Positions 1 through 10,690 of a stretch of DNA of 64,000 nucleotides are shown in pieces. Both the position numbers and the translations under genes were made by a program. Positions within the stretch are counted from its first letter, which is position 1, and each line of letters starts with the position of its first letter. This stretch comes from Chlorella sorokiniana (taxonomy: Eukaryota > Chlorophyta > Trebouxiophyceae > Chlorellales > Chlorellaceae). The notes beneath the pieces are model-generated. The model was not told where the DNA came from and searched no databases. It was given only the letters and a program-made list of their open reading frames with translations. The stretch lies in NCBI GenBank assembly GCA_025917655.1, contig CP084613.1, positions 868,001-932,000 of the forward strand. The letters run 5' to 3'.

Positions 1-2618
1 TCAGCAGATTTGAGTGCTTAACTGCTTTGAGATCAGGCCGCCTTTGCTGGGCCCCCGCCTTCAGGAGTGCCGAGTTGGAGAACATCAAGCTGCGGCGCAG
101 CGAGAAGAAGGTGCGAACAGCTGCCGCTGCCGCGCCCTTGGCTGTGGCACCCCGTTTCACTTCCATGTCCCCGTCATCAACACTCCCTGCGAAGGTGCTG
201 AACGAGGTGAACAAGAGTGAGCGGTCCCGCCATCCACTGATGAACCCCTCCAAGCCGGGAAGCTGCTGGAGCGAGTGGCAACGGGAGCAGACAAGATCCA
301 CGTGCTGGTACGAAGGCTGCCATTAAAGGGGCCCTGAGTGGAACCGCGGCGTTGGTCCAGCGTGGGTCGTGGCGGGAGGTTGATGGGAGAGGGGGTGAAG
401 GGCGAATGTGAGTCTGGTCAGCCTGCCAAGTGAAAATACCTCCCTGCTGTCCAGGCGAGTGCGATTTCTGTTTTATGTGCCCTCCGCTCCTCCATCCACG
501 CTAGGTGAATGAGGGTCTGGCGGATGTGCCGACAGACAAGCTGGAGTACAGCCTGAAGCAGGATGTGGAGCAGGTGGTGTCGCAGGGGCGGCGCATTGCT
601 GCCGCCATGGCCAAGTACTTTGAACATGAGGGCAGGGCTGCTGGTGAGCGGGCGGGCGGAGTCATTGTGTGAGTGGACGCCAAGGCTCTCAGCCTGTGCA
701 ACCTGGTCGTCTGACAGTCTTGATGGAAGGACATTCGCTGGGCCCCGTGCAGAGACGTTCAACGCGCTGCTCCTGTCCAAAAGCCTGCGCCAGCGCCTGT
801 GGACCGACAGCAAGGTGGAGACGCGGCAGGTGCCCGGCATAGGACCCCTCATCGCGCAGCGGCTGGCCGCCGCCGGCGTGCACAGCCTGCGCCAGCTGGC
901 AGCGGTGGAGCCTCGGCGCCTCGAGTCCATGGCGCAGCGCCACTTCCCGTTTGGTGCGGAGCTGCAGCGCCTCGTGTTTGCATTGAACTCTGCACTCTGG
1001 TGGCGCTGCCACAGCTGTCAACATCCTGCCACACGTGCACCTGCCGCAGGCAACGAGGTGCACGCAGCGCTGGCCGCCTGCCTGCCCCCGGAGGTCAGCC
1101 TGCAGTGCCTGCCGGTGGCCTGGCTGCCCGGCGGCCTCCTGGAGCTGGAGGTGAAGGTGGAGCGGCAGGGGGCACCTCCGCCCCAGCCCCGCCCGCCTGC
1201 TGGTGGGCTCGCTGCACGACAACGCCCTGCTGCTCTGCCGTCCCCTGGCCCTGGAGCAGTTCCCCTCGCCGCTTGTGCTGCGCACACGCACGCGGGGCCC
1301 CGCTGGCGGCGCTGGCGCACCCCTCCAGGTGAGCTGCACCTGCGTCCAAGCGATGAATCGCTTGTGCGCTGCAATCGAGCCTACAAGGTGTGAGACAATC
1401 CTCACTCGTGTTGTTCTCTGTTCTCACAAATGTGCTTTCTTCCTTCCTGCCCAGGTGGTGGCCTCCATTGTGCACGAGAAGCTGGTGGGGGTGGACGTGG
1501 CGGTGCGCACGGTGGTGCCGCCTGGCGCCAAGCTGCAAGGACGCCAGCGCCAGGCAGCCACACAGGCGTGCGCAGCAGCTCCTGAGCCAGCGGCAGCAGA
1601 CGGCTTGATGGAGCGGGGGCAAGAGGGGCCTGTGCAGCCAGCAGAGCCTTGCGACGGCCCAACAGCTGCCGTGCAAGGTGCACGCAAGCCTCGCAAGTCG
1701 GGCAGGGCAGCAGAGAAGCCCGGCAGGGCGCTTGTCCCAGCAAAGGGGGCAAAGCATGGACACAGCCAGATGCCCATCGGCCCAGCAGCACCAGCTGTTG
1801 CTGCGCCGCCCAAGACTCTCACGGTGCAGGCAGAAACGCTGGGCCCACCCCTGCAGCCAGCCAGCGTCACGGCTCCTGCAGCGGTCACAGACTCTGCCGG
1901 CAAGTGGCGCCAGTTTGTGGCTCCCGCGCCAGAGGGGCAGGCGCAGGGCGGCGGCACTCTGCAGCAGCTTTCCCTGCAGGAAACTCTCCAGCGCAGCGCA
2001 GCAAAGGCGAAAGGCAGGCCAGCTGCCCAGCCTGGTGGCTTGTTGCTGCAGAGCCAGGGTGCTGGGCTGGGGCCCCCTCGGCAGCAGCCCCGGGGACGGG
2101 CGATGAGCCGCCTGCTGCACCATCCGCAGCAGCCCTCAGCGCCAGCCCAGGTGGAATGCCAGTGCCGGGCGGTCTGTTTGCCCAGTTTGCCTTCCGAGGT
2201 GCGGCTGAAGCCCCCTGCAGCCATGGCTGGCCCGACTGCTGCTCTGCGCAGGGCGCCCACCGCCACAGCCCACCCACAGCCCCGCGGTCTCCTGGGAAGC
2301 CTGCCAGCAGAACGCGCCGCAACCGCAGCGGGGGGCCAAGCGGCTTCTGCGCTGCAGCTGGCAGGCCACAAGCGCAAGCTTGATGCAGCGACGCCTGCCC
2401 GGGATGCTGCCGCTACATCGGCTGCAGCAGGGCCCGCTGCAGCGCCGGCCATACCTGCCACCAAGCTGAACCTGCCCAAGCTAAGCTGGCTGTCCGTCAA
2501 GTTCAGCCAGCCTGCGGCGAGCACGCCTGCTGCCGCTCCAACAACGCAGGCAGCAGACGTGCCCACCGGTGCACCCGCAGCCGCAACCGACTTCAGCCGT
2601 ATGTTTGGCTTCCTGTGA
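1..2618 (+). CDS. HFM1: Meiotic DNA helicase HFM1/MER3, C-terminal part (5' end outside window)
   Basis: HFM1/MER3 is the superfamily-2 helicase that stabilises crossover intermediates in meiosis. The helicase core lies left of the window; what is seen is the end of the core and the Sec63-like domain. Probable coding exons are 1-108, 196-311, 505-643, 753-953, 1050-1330 and 1455-2618, with GT-AG borders. Diagnostic stretches, recalled from the human protein, are VNKSERSRHPL (matching LNKDTNRTTIRFP), AAGVHSLRQLAAVEPRRLE and RHFPFG (matching NAGLTSFKKI and RHPPFG), and VHEKLVGVDV (matching SSEFVGLDI). The last exon adds about 350 residues of Ala/Gln/Pro-rich, low-complexity tail ending in MFGFL. 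The frame seems to slip by one base near 265 and near 1190, which fits the homopolymer problem seen elsewhere. The family call is firm; exact exon borders are less so. Confidence 0.85.
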
Positions 2619-2676
2619 CCTTGCGAAAGCCAGGCTTGAACCAATGCCTCCAATGCAAAGCTGCTGAACAAAAGCT

Positions 2677-3780
2677 TCATAAACTGCCGCCGCCTGGACC
2701 TAGCGAGGAAACAAACTTGGCGATGGCTGCCGCGCCTTCCTCCTCCTTGCCGTTCAGCGCATGCCTGGCCCCCTCCACCACTTCCAGGCTTGCGCTGGGA
2801 CCGATGGTCTGCGCGCATGGGCACACAGATGCGTGGTTGCTGCAGAATTGCATGGCCGGCCATGCCTGGTCAGCATACTCATGGCGTGCCGTCCCAGCGC
2901 ATGCTGTCACTTGTTCCCCGTGTTCATGCGGAGGGGCCCGCTGTCGGCTCACCTGCGCCACTCGTTGCATGGCTGCCCTGTAGTCCAGGTCAGGCGGCAC
3001 GTACTCCTCTGCGCCGCTGACCAGCACCAGCGTGGGCAGGCCCGCCATGGGGCCCAGCACCGCCGCCAGCCGCGCATCGCCCAGCCCGCTGCTGAACATG
3101 TCGTCGTCGCCGCCGGGCTCCGCCAGCGACAGCCAGCGCCGCGCCGTCATCGCCGCGCCGTCGACGTCCGTGGCTCGGAACGCCACCTCCTCTGCCCTCC
3201 CCTCTGCCTCCATGCGCCGTGCCAGGGCCGTCCGCTGCGCAGTGCCTGGCTGCGTGGCAAGCCACTCGGCGTCGCTGACCGGACCCTGTAACACTGCACC
3301 CAGCAGCGGCGGGGCAGAGGGGCTGCCGCGGTGCCGCTGCGTGTACCGCACAGCATCCTGGCAGCCCGTGCTGTGCCCGACGATCACAAATTCCTGGAGT
3401 TTGACGAAACCAAGTTAGCTTATGGCGAGGACAAATGCCCGCAGCTGATGACACCCCTGCTCGGCTGGACAGCTCAACTCTGGGCTCTCGACAGGCCCAC
3501 CTGGCAGCAGTACTCCGTCTTCAAGTGACTGGCGAGCTGGTGCAGCTCATCCGCATCCTGGTCCAGGCTGGCAAGGCCGTAGCCGGTGTGCGACGAGGAC
3601 AGCAGCGCCTGCACCAGGCTCCACCCCGCGGCATCCAGCTTTGCCGCCAGCGGGCGGCAATACGCGGCAAACAGCAGGCCGTCCGTCAGGCCTCCCACCA
3701 GCACAATGTGCCGACGATGGCGGCCAGACATGAAGGCCACGTTCGCAGAGGCTGCTCCGTAGCGAAACAGCGTTCCCTGC
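2677..3780 (-). CDS. Alpha/beta-hydrolase of the DUF1749 (UPF0613) family
   Basis: The exon at 3780 downward reads GTLFRYGAASANVAF and then HIVLVGGLTDGLLF, the typical start of DUF1749 hydrolases. It continues to a GTGGGC donor after the residues EYCCQ. The next exon starts EFVIVGHSTGCQDAV, whose GHSTG is the nucleophile elbow with the catalytic Ser. A later exon carries VVEGARHALNG, which supplies the candidate catalytic His. The gene ends LGPGGGSL. A short first exon must lie above 3780, because the acceptor CTGCAG stands directly before GTLF; its start codon was not resolved. The substrate of this family is unknown to me. The gene is divergent from the RRP5-like gene at 4329. Confidence 0.75.
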
Positions 3781-4328
3781 AGGAGAGCGCAGGGGCGGTG
3801 ATGGGCGCCGCCCTGGCAGCAGTGGCTGCAGCGCCGGCAAGCCCCCCTAAAAAAGGCCTCGGCGTTCTATTGCACAGGTATGCTGTTTGTGAATGAATCG
3901 GGGATCGCGTTTCTGAAGAGTTGCGGAGGCGATGGCAAGTGCACAAGTTTCGTTGCACAATAAATACCCACCTCCATGCTTCCAATGGTCAGAACAAAGA
4001 AACGCAACTTTCAGCATGAGCGTCTGCAAAGGACGGCGCCAGTGGGCGACGCAACTCACCTCGCGGCAATGCAAAGCTTGTGACGCTGGATGATCCAATG
4101 GAGCAGTTGGTGGCTGGCATGGAAACCAGCAATTGTGAACATATCGTACTTCACTAGGGCTAGAGCCGATTGATAAGAATCGCAACCACATGGCATGAAG
4201 AGGATACTTGAACCAGCGCGCCGCACAAAGGGTGGCGGCGATGACCTGGACAGGCCCCACACATGCATGCAGCGAAGCGTCTTGCATTATGACTTAGCGA
4301 GAGTGCGACCTTTCAATCAATATTCGTG
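3781..4328. other. Divergent intergenic region between hydrolase and RRP5-like gene
   Basis: About 550 bases, probably holding the unresolved first exon and 5' UTR of the minus-strand hydrolase and the promoter of the plus-strand RRP5-like gene. I looked here for S1-domain coding sequence that would extend RRP5 and saw none. An in-frame TGA at 4290-4292 closes the RRP5 frame upstream. Confidence 0.6.
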
Positions 4329-6649
4329 ATGCAGCAGCAGCCGAAAAAGAAGCGGAAGTCGGAGGCCTCAGGGCCTAGGCAGCAGCAGCCCAAGAGTAAG
4401 GCGGCGCCAAAAGAGAGCAATGCATCGAAGATTCAGCTGGAAGAGGAGCAAGAGCCGCCAGCAGCAGTGACTGCACAGATGGTCGCTGCGGCGGCCGAGC
4501 CCACGGGTTGGGAGGAGCTCGACCAGCCCCAAGACGTGCAGCAGCAGCCAGGTTGGATTTTGGACACCGCAATCGCCCTTTTTGGGCACGGCGGCGGGCG
4601 ACCCACATGCATGCTGCCGCTGTCGCCGCCGCCGCCAGCCCTGCTTTCATCAGAGGTGCCTGCATTGCTGCGATGCGTTCTGCAGAGCCAGTTCAGCGGG
4701 AAGACCATAAGAAGCTGTCCAAGCATGCAAAGAAGCGGGCCAAAGAGGATCGGGAGCGGCAGATCCGGGATGCCGAGCTGCGGCGCCTGCAGGTGAGCAG
4801 AGCAGAGCCAAAACGATGCAGTGCGGTCATCAAAGCATGCACCCAGTAGCCCTGTTGCTGCGGGCAGAGACTGGCATAGCACGATGCAGCAGCTGCTGCC
4901 GAGTTGCCCCAAGGCTGCCCTTCACGCCCGCCCCCCCCGCCGCCGCTGCTGTGCCGTTCAGGGCGACGCCGCCCCCACCAGCGCCACCGAGTTTGAGCAG
5001 CTGGTGCTGTCGGCGCCCAACTCCTCCTTCGTGTGGGTCCAGTACCTCGCCTTCCTCATCTCGCTGGGCGAGCTGGACAGGGCGCGCGCGCTGGCGGAGC
5101 GCGCGCTGCAGACGATCAACTACCGGTGTGTGTTCGTGTGGGTGGGGGCCCATGTGCTGGCGCCCCCTGTTGTTCAGCAAGGGGGTGCTGCAACGGTGTG
5201 GCAGGGGCAGGGCAGCGCGTGCGCTGGGGCCCCTGCAGCAGACAGGCTGGAGGCGCAGTGCCGCGGCATGCGACCTGCCGCTTTCCACCCCCGTCTATAC
5301 TTCCGCGCCGCCTCTCGCGCATGCCGTTCCTTGCCCATTCGTCCACCCATTGCCTATAATCCACCCCCTCCACCCACCCCCACCCCACCCTCATGCGCAG
5401 CGAGGAGGGCGAGAAGTTCAACGTGTGGGTGGCCTGGCTGAACCTGGAGAACCTGTACGGCACAGAGGACGCCACGCTGGCGCTGCTGAGCCGAGCGCTG
5501 ACGCACACCGACGCGCGGCGCATGTACCTCGCCGCCCTGGACATCTTCCAGCGCACCGCCAAGGCGGGGCTGGCGGAGCAGTGCCTCAAGGCCATGACGC
5601 GCAAGTTCAGCGAGAGCGCGGAGGTGCGGCGCGAGGGGCGAGGCCACAAAGTCTGCAGAGGAGGGGCGCTTCCTTGGTTGGCATGATGGCTGCCGGCGCT
5701 GCCTCAGCAAGTGTGTGTTTCCTGTGCATGTTTCCCATGGGCTGTGCCCAACCGCACGCTGCTGCATGCTGCTTACGCCTAACTCTCTGCACGCCCCCTC
5801 ACCCCCTAAAACAGGTGTGGCTGCGCGCGGTCAAGTACCGGCTGGGGACGGACGACGTGAGGGGGCGCGGCGCACCTTTGACCGCTCCCTGCAGAGCCTG
5901 CCCCAGTTTGAGCACATCCGCATGATCTCGCAGACCGCGCTGCTGGAGTTCAAGCACGGCGACCCCGGTGCGGGTGGGGGGGGGGGCGGGGGCGTGCCGG
6001 CGTGGGCGACGCCAGGACTGGCAGGCTGCATCCAGGTTGCGCGCTTTGTCGCGCGTTGCCTGGATACCAGGCTGTCCCTGTGTCCTGAGCGCGATGCATG
6101 CTGCTGACTCAGCGTCGCCGCCGCCGTGCAGAGCGCGGGCGGTCGCTGTTCGAGGGGGTGCTGCGCAACTACCCCAAGCGCCTCGACCTGTGGAGCGTGT
6201 ACCTGGACCAGGAGGTGGCGCAGGGGGACCAGCAGCGCATACGGTGGGTGGCTGTGTGTGTGTGTGTGTGTGTGGTGGGTTGTGTGGGTTGCGAGGGGGA
6301 GCAGGAGCCGTGGGCAGCGCTGCAGGCTTCACGTTCGCGCCGCTGGCTGGCGCTTGATCCACGCAGTAGGGCACATAGCCTCTCCCTGCGTCTTGTTGGC
6401 ATGCTTGAATGGTGGTTGACGGGCCATGGTTACGCTTGAGCCCTGGCACCCATCCCGGCGCCCCCATGCCTGGTGCCCCCCCTGCAGCGCGCTGTTCGAG
6501 CGGGCCACCCACCTGCAGCTGCCCCCAAGAAGATGAAGTTCCTGTTCAAGCGATACCTGGACTTTGAGCGGCAGCACGGTACCGCAGCAGGCGTCGAGCA
6601 CGTCAAGCGGCGCGCCATGGAGTATGTGGAGGCGCAGGCCGCCGCGTGA
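4329..6649 (+). CDS. RRP5/PDCD11 C-terminal HAT-repeat protein lacking the S1 domains
   Basis: RRP5 is a nucleolar protein needed for processing of 18S and 5.8S rRNA precursors. The C-terminal half is plain here: [13 protein letters not shown] (4964-5126), [20 protein letters not shown] (5401-5623), [11 protein letters not shown] (5815-5968), [14 protein letters not shown] (6132-6243) and [15 protein letters not shown] to the end (6488-6649). Human PDCD11 has NSSILWLQYMAFH, NVWVALLNLENMYG, YPKRTDVWSVYID and FFFKRYLDYEKQHG at the same places. These are HAT repeats. The family's twelve or so N-terminal S1 RNA-binding domains (over 1,000 residues) are absent. Instead the protein starts [12 protein letters not shown], with a classical basic nuclear-localisation motif, and an in-frame stop lies upstream at 4290. 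One-base slips occur near 5860 and in the C run 6522-6526. A TGTAA signal follows. Confidence 0.88.
6252..6274 (+). repeat. (TG)n microsatellite in an RRP5-like intron
   Basis: A TG tract lies just inside the intron that starts GTGGGTGGC after the QQRIR codons. Confidence 0.85.
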
Positions 6650-6750
6650 CAGGCCATCGCCAGCCGAGGAGACGGCACCCAACAGTTCAGCCCAGCTGCA
6701 GCCCTGGCTGCAGCGGTGGGCGCAGTACACGCACTGGCCGAAGCTGGCCG

Positions 6751-6755
6751 TGTAA
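6751..6755 (+). terminator. TGTAA polyadenylation signal of the RRP5-like gene
   Basis: TGTAA lies about 100 bases after the stop codon. It is the standard chlorophyte poly(A) signal, and its position suits the 3' UTR of the upstream gene. Confidence 0.6.
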
Positions 6756-6883
6756 CGAAGACTATGATGGACCAGGCGGTTGCCCACAGCACCCAGAAAT
6801 TCTGTTTGATGCACAGACAAACCGTTCTTCCACTTCTTCAGCAGGCGTCATTCAGGTTATCCTCTTCTGTGGGCGGCTATGGG

Positions 6884-6888
6884 TTACA
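6884..6888 (-). terminator. TGTAA polyadenylation signal of psaF
   Basis: On the minus strand TGTAA stands about 280 bases after the psaF stop, giving a 3' UTR of normal algal length. The psaF and RRP5-like transcripts converge here without overlapping. Confidence 0.5.
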
Positions 6889-7165
6889 AACGTGCTGTGT
6901 GAAGTTGGTTTGAGGGGGTTGCTCTTCTCGGAAAGGGACACAGAGTGACAAAATGACACACAAGGGCCATGCCGCCGGAGGGCGGGCTGGCAAGAGCGCC
7001 AGCTCAGCGGCCGCGCGGCCGCCGGCCGCCGTTCGACGACCACACTGCACGCCTCGCTGGCTCCTAAATCCCTGGGCCTCCTCCCGCGGCCGCATCATTG
7101 TACAAGTGCTGCTGCTGCTGCTGCCGCCGCGGAGCGAGTGCAGCCGGGCGCCAAGGCCGCGGCTG

Positions 7166-8729
7166 CTAAGTCGCCATGGCGGCGCTGTGCCGAGGGGCCA
7201 GCTTACCGGGGGACACGGTGATGTTCTGCGGCAGGGTGCACACAGGTTTCACACATGTTGGCCACACAAATGTCACGGGAGTACACACGGCTGCTCAACA
7301 TAGCTCAAACAGCAAGCTTCCGGCACAGAGGGCAGCTCAAGGGTGTCGTTTGTTGGAGTGCGCGGTGGCATGCCGCCGCCGCCCCCACCTTGTCGTCCTC
7401 CAGCAGGGAGCCGTTGCGGAACTCGGCAAAGGCGCGCAGGGGCCAGCCGAAGCCCTCCCACAGCAGCTTCCAGGCCAGGGGCACGTCGATGATGATCTGC
7501 GGGCGGGCGGGGGTGGGGTGGGGTGGGGCTCACAGAGGGGGCGAGGGGGCACAGAAGGAGTGCGGCACGCAGAGCCCCCCAGCCTCAGTGCTGCTGGATC
7601 CTCCCGCGCCGCCAAACAGCGGCTCACCTCCTTGTTGATGCTGCGGGTCTCCTGCAGGTACTTGGTGCCCGCAAAGCCCAGCCAGCCAGCAAAGTAGATG
7701 AAGCCGATGGTGGGGATGAAGACGTCGCCGGCGTGGCCGTAGCGCAGCGCCAGGCCGGGGTCGGCAATCAGGTGGGGCAGGCCGTCGGTGCCGCACAGCA
7801 GGCCCTGCTTCGCGTAGTTGTCGAAGCGGCGCTCGGTCTTCTCGATGGTGGCCTTGAGGGCCAGGGCGGGGCGGAGTCGGCCTCGTACTGCAAGGCAGCG
7901 GCGGCACGGCAGAGCAGGGTGACAGGCTGGGGGAATGCAGGGCAGAAGGCGCGCTGCGGCAGAGCGGCAGTGCTGCTTCAAGGATTTGTGCTGACAGCTG
8001 TCGCTGGCCAACAGATCCGCCGCCAGCACCAAGTCGCAAGTTTCTGCTGCGCCCGCCCTTCCTGATGTGCAAGGCAGCAGCATATGTAGCCGACACAGTG
8101 ACTCACGTTCTTCAGGCGCTTGTTCAGGGCCTTGACCTGCAGGAATCACATGCAGGCAGAGGCCTATCATCAGCGGCTGCAATCCAAAATTGAACGGTGA
8201 AGCACAGACCTACAACGCCAGCAGGCCTTCACTCTTCTGCAAGCCAAGCTGCAAACCAGAACTTCAAATCGCCTTCTGCGCTGGCAACGCTTCTGCCACA
8301 GACTGCCCACCTCGTTCTTCTTGCGCTTGGCAAACGCCTTGCTCTCAGAGCAAGGGGTCAGGCCAGCGACGTCGGCGTAGGCAGCATCGACAGCGCCAAA
8401 GCCGAAGGTCAGGGCCATGGCCGCTGCGGCCACGCCCGTGGCCACCTGCTTGCTGGCCTCCTTCTTCTGGGCGGAGCAGCTGACAACGCGGGCCACGGGG
8501 GCACGAGCTGCTGCGGCCTTGCCAGCCTTAAAGCCAGCGGGCTTGCTCAGGGACACCTGCAGGGCGCCGGGAGGCAGCGCATTTAGACCATCTGTTTCAA
8601 AAGGCCCTCGGTTCGTGCTGTGGGCCTCCACAGCCCCCGCGCAGCGCCGCCAGGAAGCGTCCATCATCGCCACTATCTCCAACGCCCCACCTGAGCGCCC
8701 AGACGGGTGGAAGCCACAGCAGCCGCCAT
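7166..8729 (-). CDS. psaF: Photosystem I reaction-centre subunit III (PsaF), nuclear-encoded
   Basis: PsaF is the lumen-facing PSI subunit that docks plastocyanin or cytochrome c6. Exons are 8691-8729 ([13 protein letters not shown]), 8311-8556, 8107-8136 ([10 protein letters not shown]), 7628-7887, 7389-7496 and 7225 downward. The transit peptide is followed by a hydrophobic lumen-targeting stretch ending DAAYA, then the mature start [16 protein letters not shown]. Further hallmarks are [37 protein letters not shown] and [20 protein letters not shown]. The G run 7868-7871 is one base short inside EADSAPALALK, which must be intact in a working psaF. The C-terminus is either NITVSPG plus 12 residues to the TAG at 7166-7168, or is spliced at the GTAAGC after NITVSP, as the usual ending NITVSPR suggests. 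Confidence 0.95.
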
Positions 8730-9295
8730 CTTTATCCAGTAACTGTGAAGCACGGGTGCTGTAACGGCCCGCATCCGGCCTTTCACACTAGATCGCGTGC
8801 TCATCCCGCCAGCACAGCATGGACCCAGGTGATCCGGCGGGGCAGTCCAGGCGCTTATTTTGCTGTCCAACAGCGATCGATATGTCCCGAGAAACTGTAG
8901 ACCAGGGGAGACGGTGGCGCTCGGTGGCGCTGGGCAGCCTGGGCCCCCGCCATGGCGGCCGCCCGGCGCAACACGTTTGCGTCACGCCCCACGAACCGGT
9001 GGCTGCTATCGACATGGCTGACCTTCCATCACAAAGGGTAAACTGTGATTTGATAGATTTCCGAAAGGCAAATGGGTATTTGCATGCCTTCCATCAGGCT
9101 CAGCAAACCTGCTGCATTGCAGCGCGCTACAAGCTGACCAGTGAACCGAGGTCGCAGCTGGTTCAGCAGGTGCCTGGGCTGGCACGGTAAGGTTGAGGCG
9201 GCCTTGCATCAAGTAAGGTACATCATAGGTGCAAAGGGAACGGGCAGCCAGGTGCTCAGCCGCGCAACCATGAGCCGCTGCATGCCTCCCCTGCC
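8730..9295. other. psaF upstream region
   Basis: This stretch lies between the psaF start and the end of the same-strand DUF3067 gene. It should hold the psaF promoter and 5' UTR and the DUF3067 3' UTR. A plus-strand open frame at 8819-9190 has no recognisable domain and was not called. I see no repeat or RNA gene. Confidence 0.5.
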
Positions 9296-10690
9296 TCACG
9301 CGCCGCCCTGGGCAAAGTACTCTTGGACAATCGCGTCCTCCAAGTCCAGCTGCAGCATGCAGGGGGATGAATGTGATATGAGCATGCCAGAGCTTGTGAA
9401 AGCGCTGCTTTGGGGTGCCACAGGGCCAGCGGCACAGCATGTAGGCCCACCTGAATGGAGACGGCTACGCCCACAATCGGCTTGGAGGGCAGGCCGCGCT
9501 GCGGACGGGCCGGCTGCCGCAGGAAGGACTCCACGCGCTCCGCCTGGCCCCATGAGCTGCGGCGTGCGGCAATGGCATCGGCCAAAGCAGGTCAGAGCGC
9601 AGCGCATGTTTCGTCGATCCAGTGCCCAAGATGCACTGCCCCGTGCCAACAGGATTGGGGCAGGGAGGGGTCGTTCTTTCTCCGGCAGGCTCGCGCAGGC
9701 TGCCGGAGACACCCAATCGCCCGCCGCCCCCCGCGCCCCCGGGCGGCCCCCCACTCCCCCGCCCACTTGAGGTAGAGGGCCATGAGGTCGAGCTTCTCGT
9801 CGTACTCCTCCTCGGTCATGGGAAGCTGCGCTGCTCCAAGTGCGTCCACATGACCTGCGGCAGATGGGAGGTGGGGCGGTTGTGGAGGAGGGGCAAGAAA
9901 GGGGCAATCCAGAGGGCGCACGAGTTCCGGTGCGCTCCGCAAGCACAGCCCTTTGAACACATGTGGCTGGCCCACCGCACGCGCGGTGCAACGCGTGCGC
10001 TCACGTTCAGGCAGATCAACGTCTTGCCGAGGGGTGGGTCGCGGCGCACAAAGGAGAGGTCGTATGCCTTGCCCCACTTTGAGAGGAGCAGCTCCTTCAG
10101 CAGCGGGCCGGTCAGGGCGCCGCCGTCGCCGCCGCCGCTGCCCTGCACTGCCGCCATTGCTGCAATGCGGTCTGCAAGCGCGCTGGCCACTTCCTCGTCG
10201 GTCGACTTCAGGAAGCTGGGCTGCCCCTCCTCCCCTGCCGCCGCGTCGGGCTCGGGGGCTTCTGCCGCCGCCATGCCACCGCCGCCAGCCACCTCACTCT
10301 GCCGCGCTTCCGCCAGCCGCTGGTTCAACACATCTACATCTTGCTCCTGCATCTCTCTCTTGGCCGCTTCACCTGCATGTGGGGGCCAGTGCACTGGATA
10401 AGACGACAAGAAGGGCGGCAGCAGGGATGGCCGCGGCCGGCCCTTCAGGATGCATGCACTGCGATTGCCCACCTGGCTGCGCATTGGGGTTCTGGCCAAG
10501 CCTCCACGCGCGGGAACTTCTCGGAGCCCACGACTCAAAGTCGAACAGGTTGTCAAACAGGCCCGCCCGAGGCGCAACTGGCAGCCGCCGCCCTGGCTCT
10601 GCCGCCTGCTCCTGCCGCCGCCAGCGGGAGGGCCAGTTGCCGGCCGGCGCCGCCCCGTGTTGTCGCTGAGCCTACCGTTGATCGCTGCAT
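9296..10690 (-). CDS. DUF3067 plastid/cyanobacterial-type protein
   Basis: The product matches the DUF3067 family shared by cyanobacteria and plastids. Recognisable parts in order are GLFDNLFDFESWAPRSSRAW, LLKELLLSKWGKAYDLSFVRRD, VMWTHLEQRSFP followed by MTEEEYDEKLDLMALYLKW, SWGQAERVESFLRQP, and VGVAVSIQ with LDLEDAIVQEYF at the end. Cyanobacterial members show the same LEQ-SFP-EEY core. The join between SFP and MTEEE is one base short in the run 9820-9822. The first exon is uncertain: a 15-base exon 10676-10690 (MQRST) followed by a GTAGG donor fits, and a plastid transit peptide would be expected. Function was not inferred beyond plastid location. The gene lies upstream of psaF on the same strand. 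Confidence 0.72.

Noticed and set aside
3841-4328. S1-domain exons of RRP5 upstream of the HAT gene
   Set aside because: No S1-like sequence was found, and an in-frame stop at 4290 closes the frame.
6522-6526. Programmed ribosomal frameshifting as the cause of the frame breaks
   Set aside because: Breaks occur in many unrelated genes, at several sites per gene, with no slippery heptamer or shared structure; run-length error is simpler.
8819-9190. Plus-strand open frame upstream of psaF
   Set aside because: No domain, no splice logic, and it lies in the expected psaF promoter.
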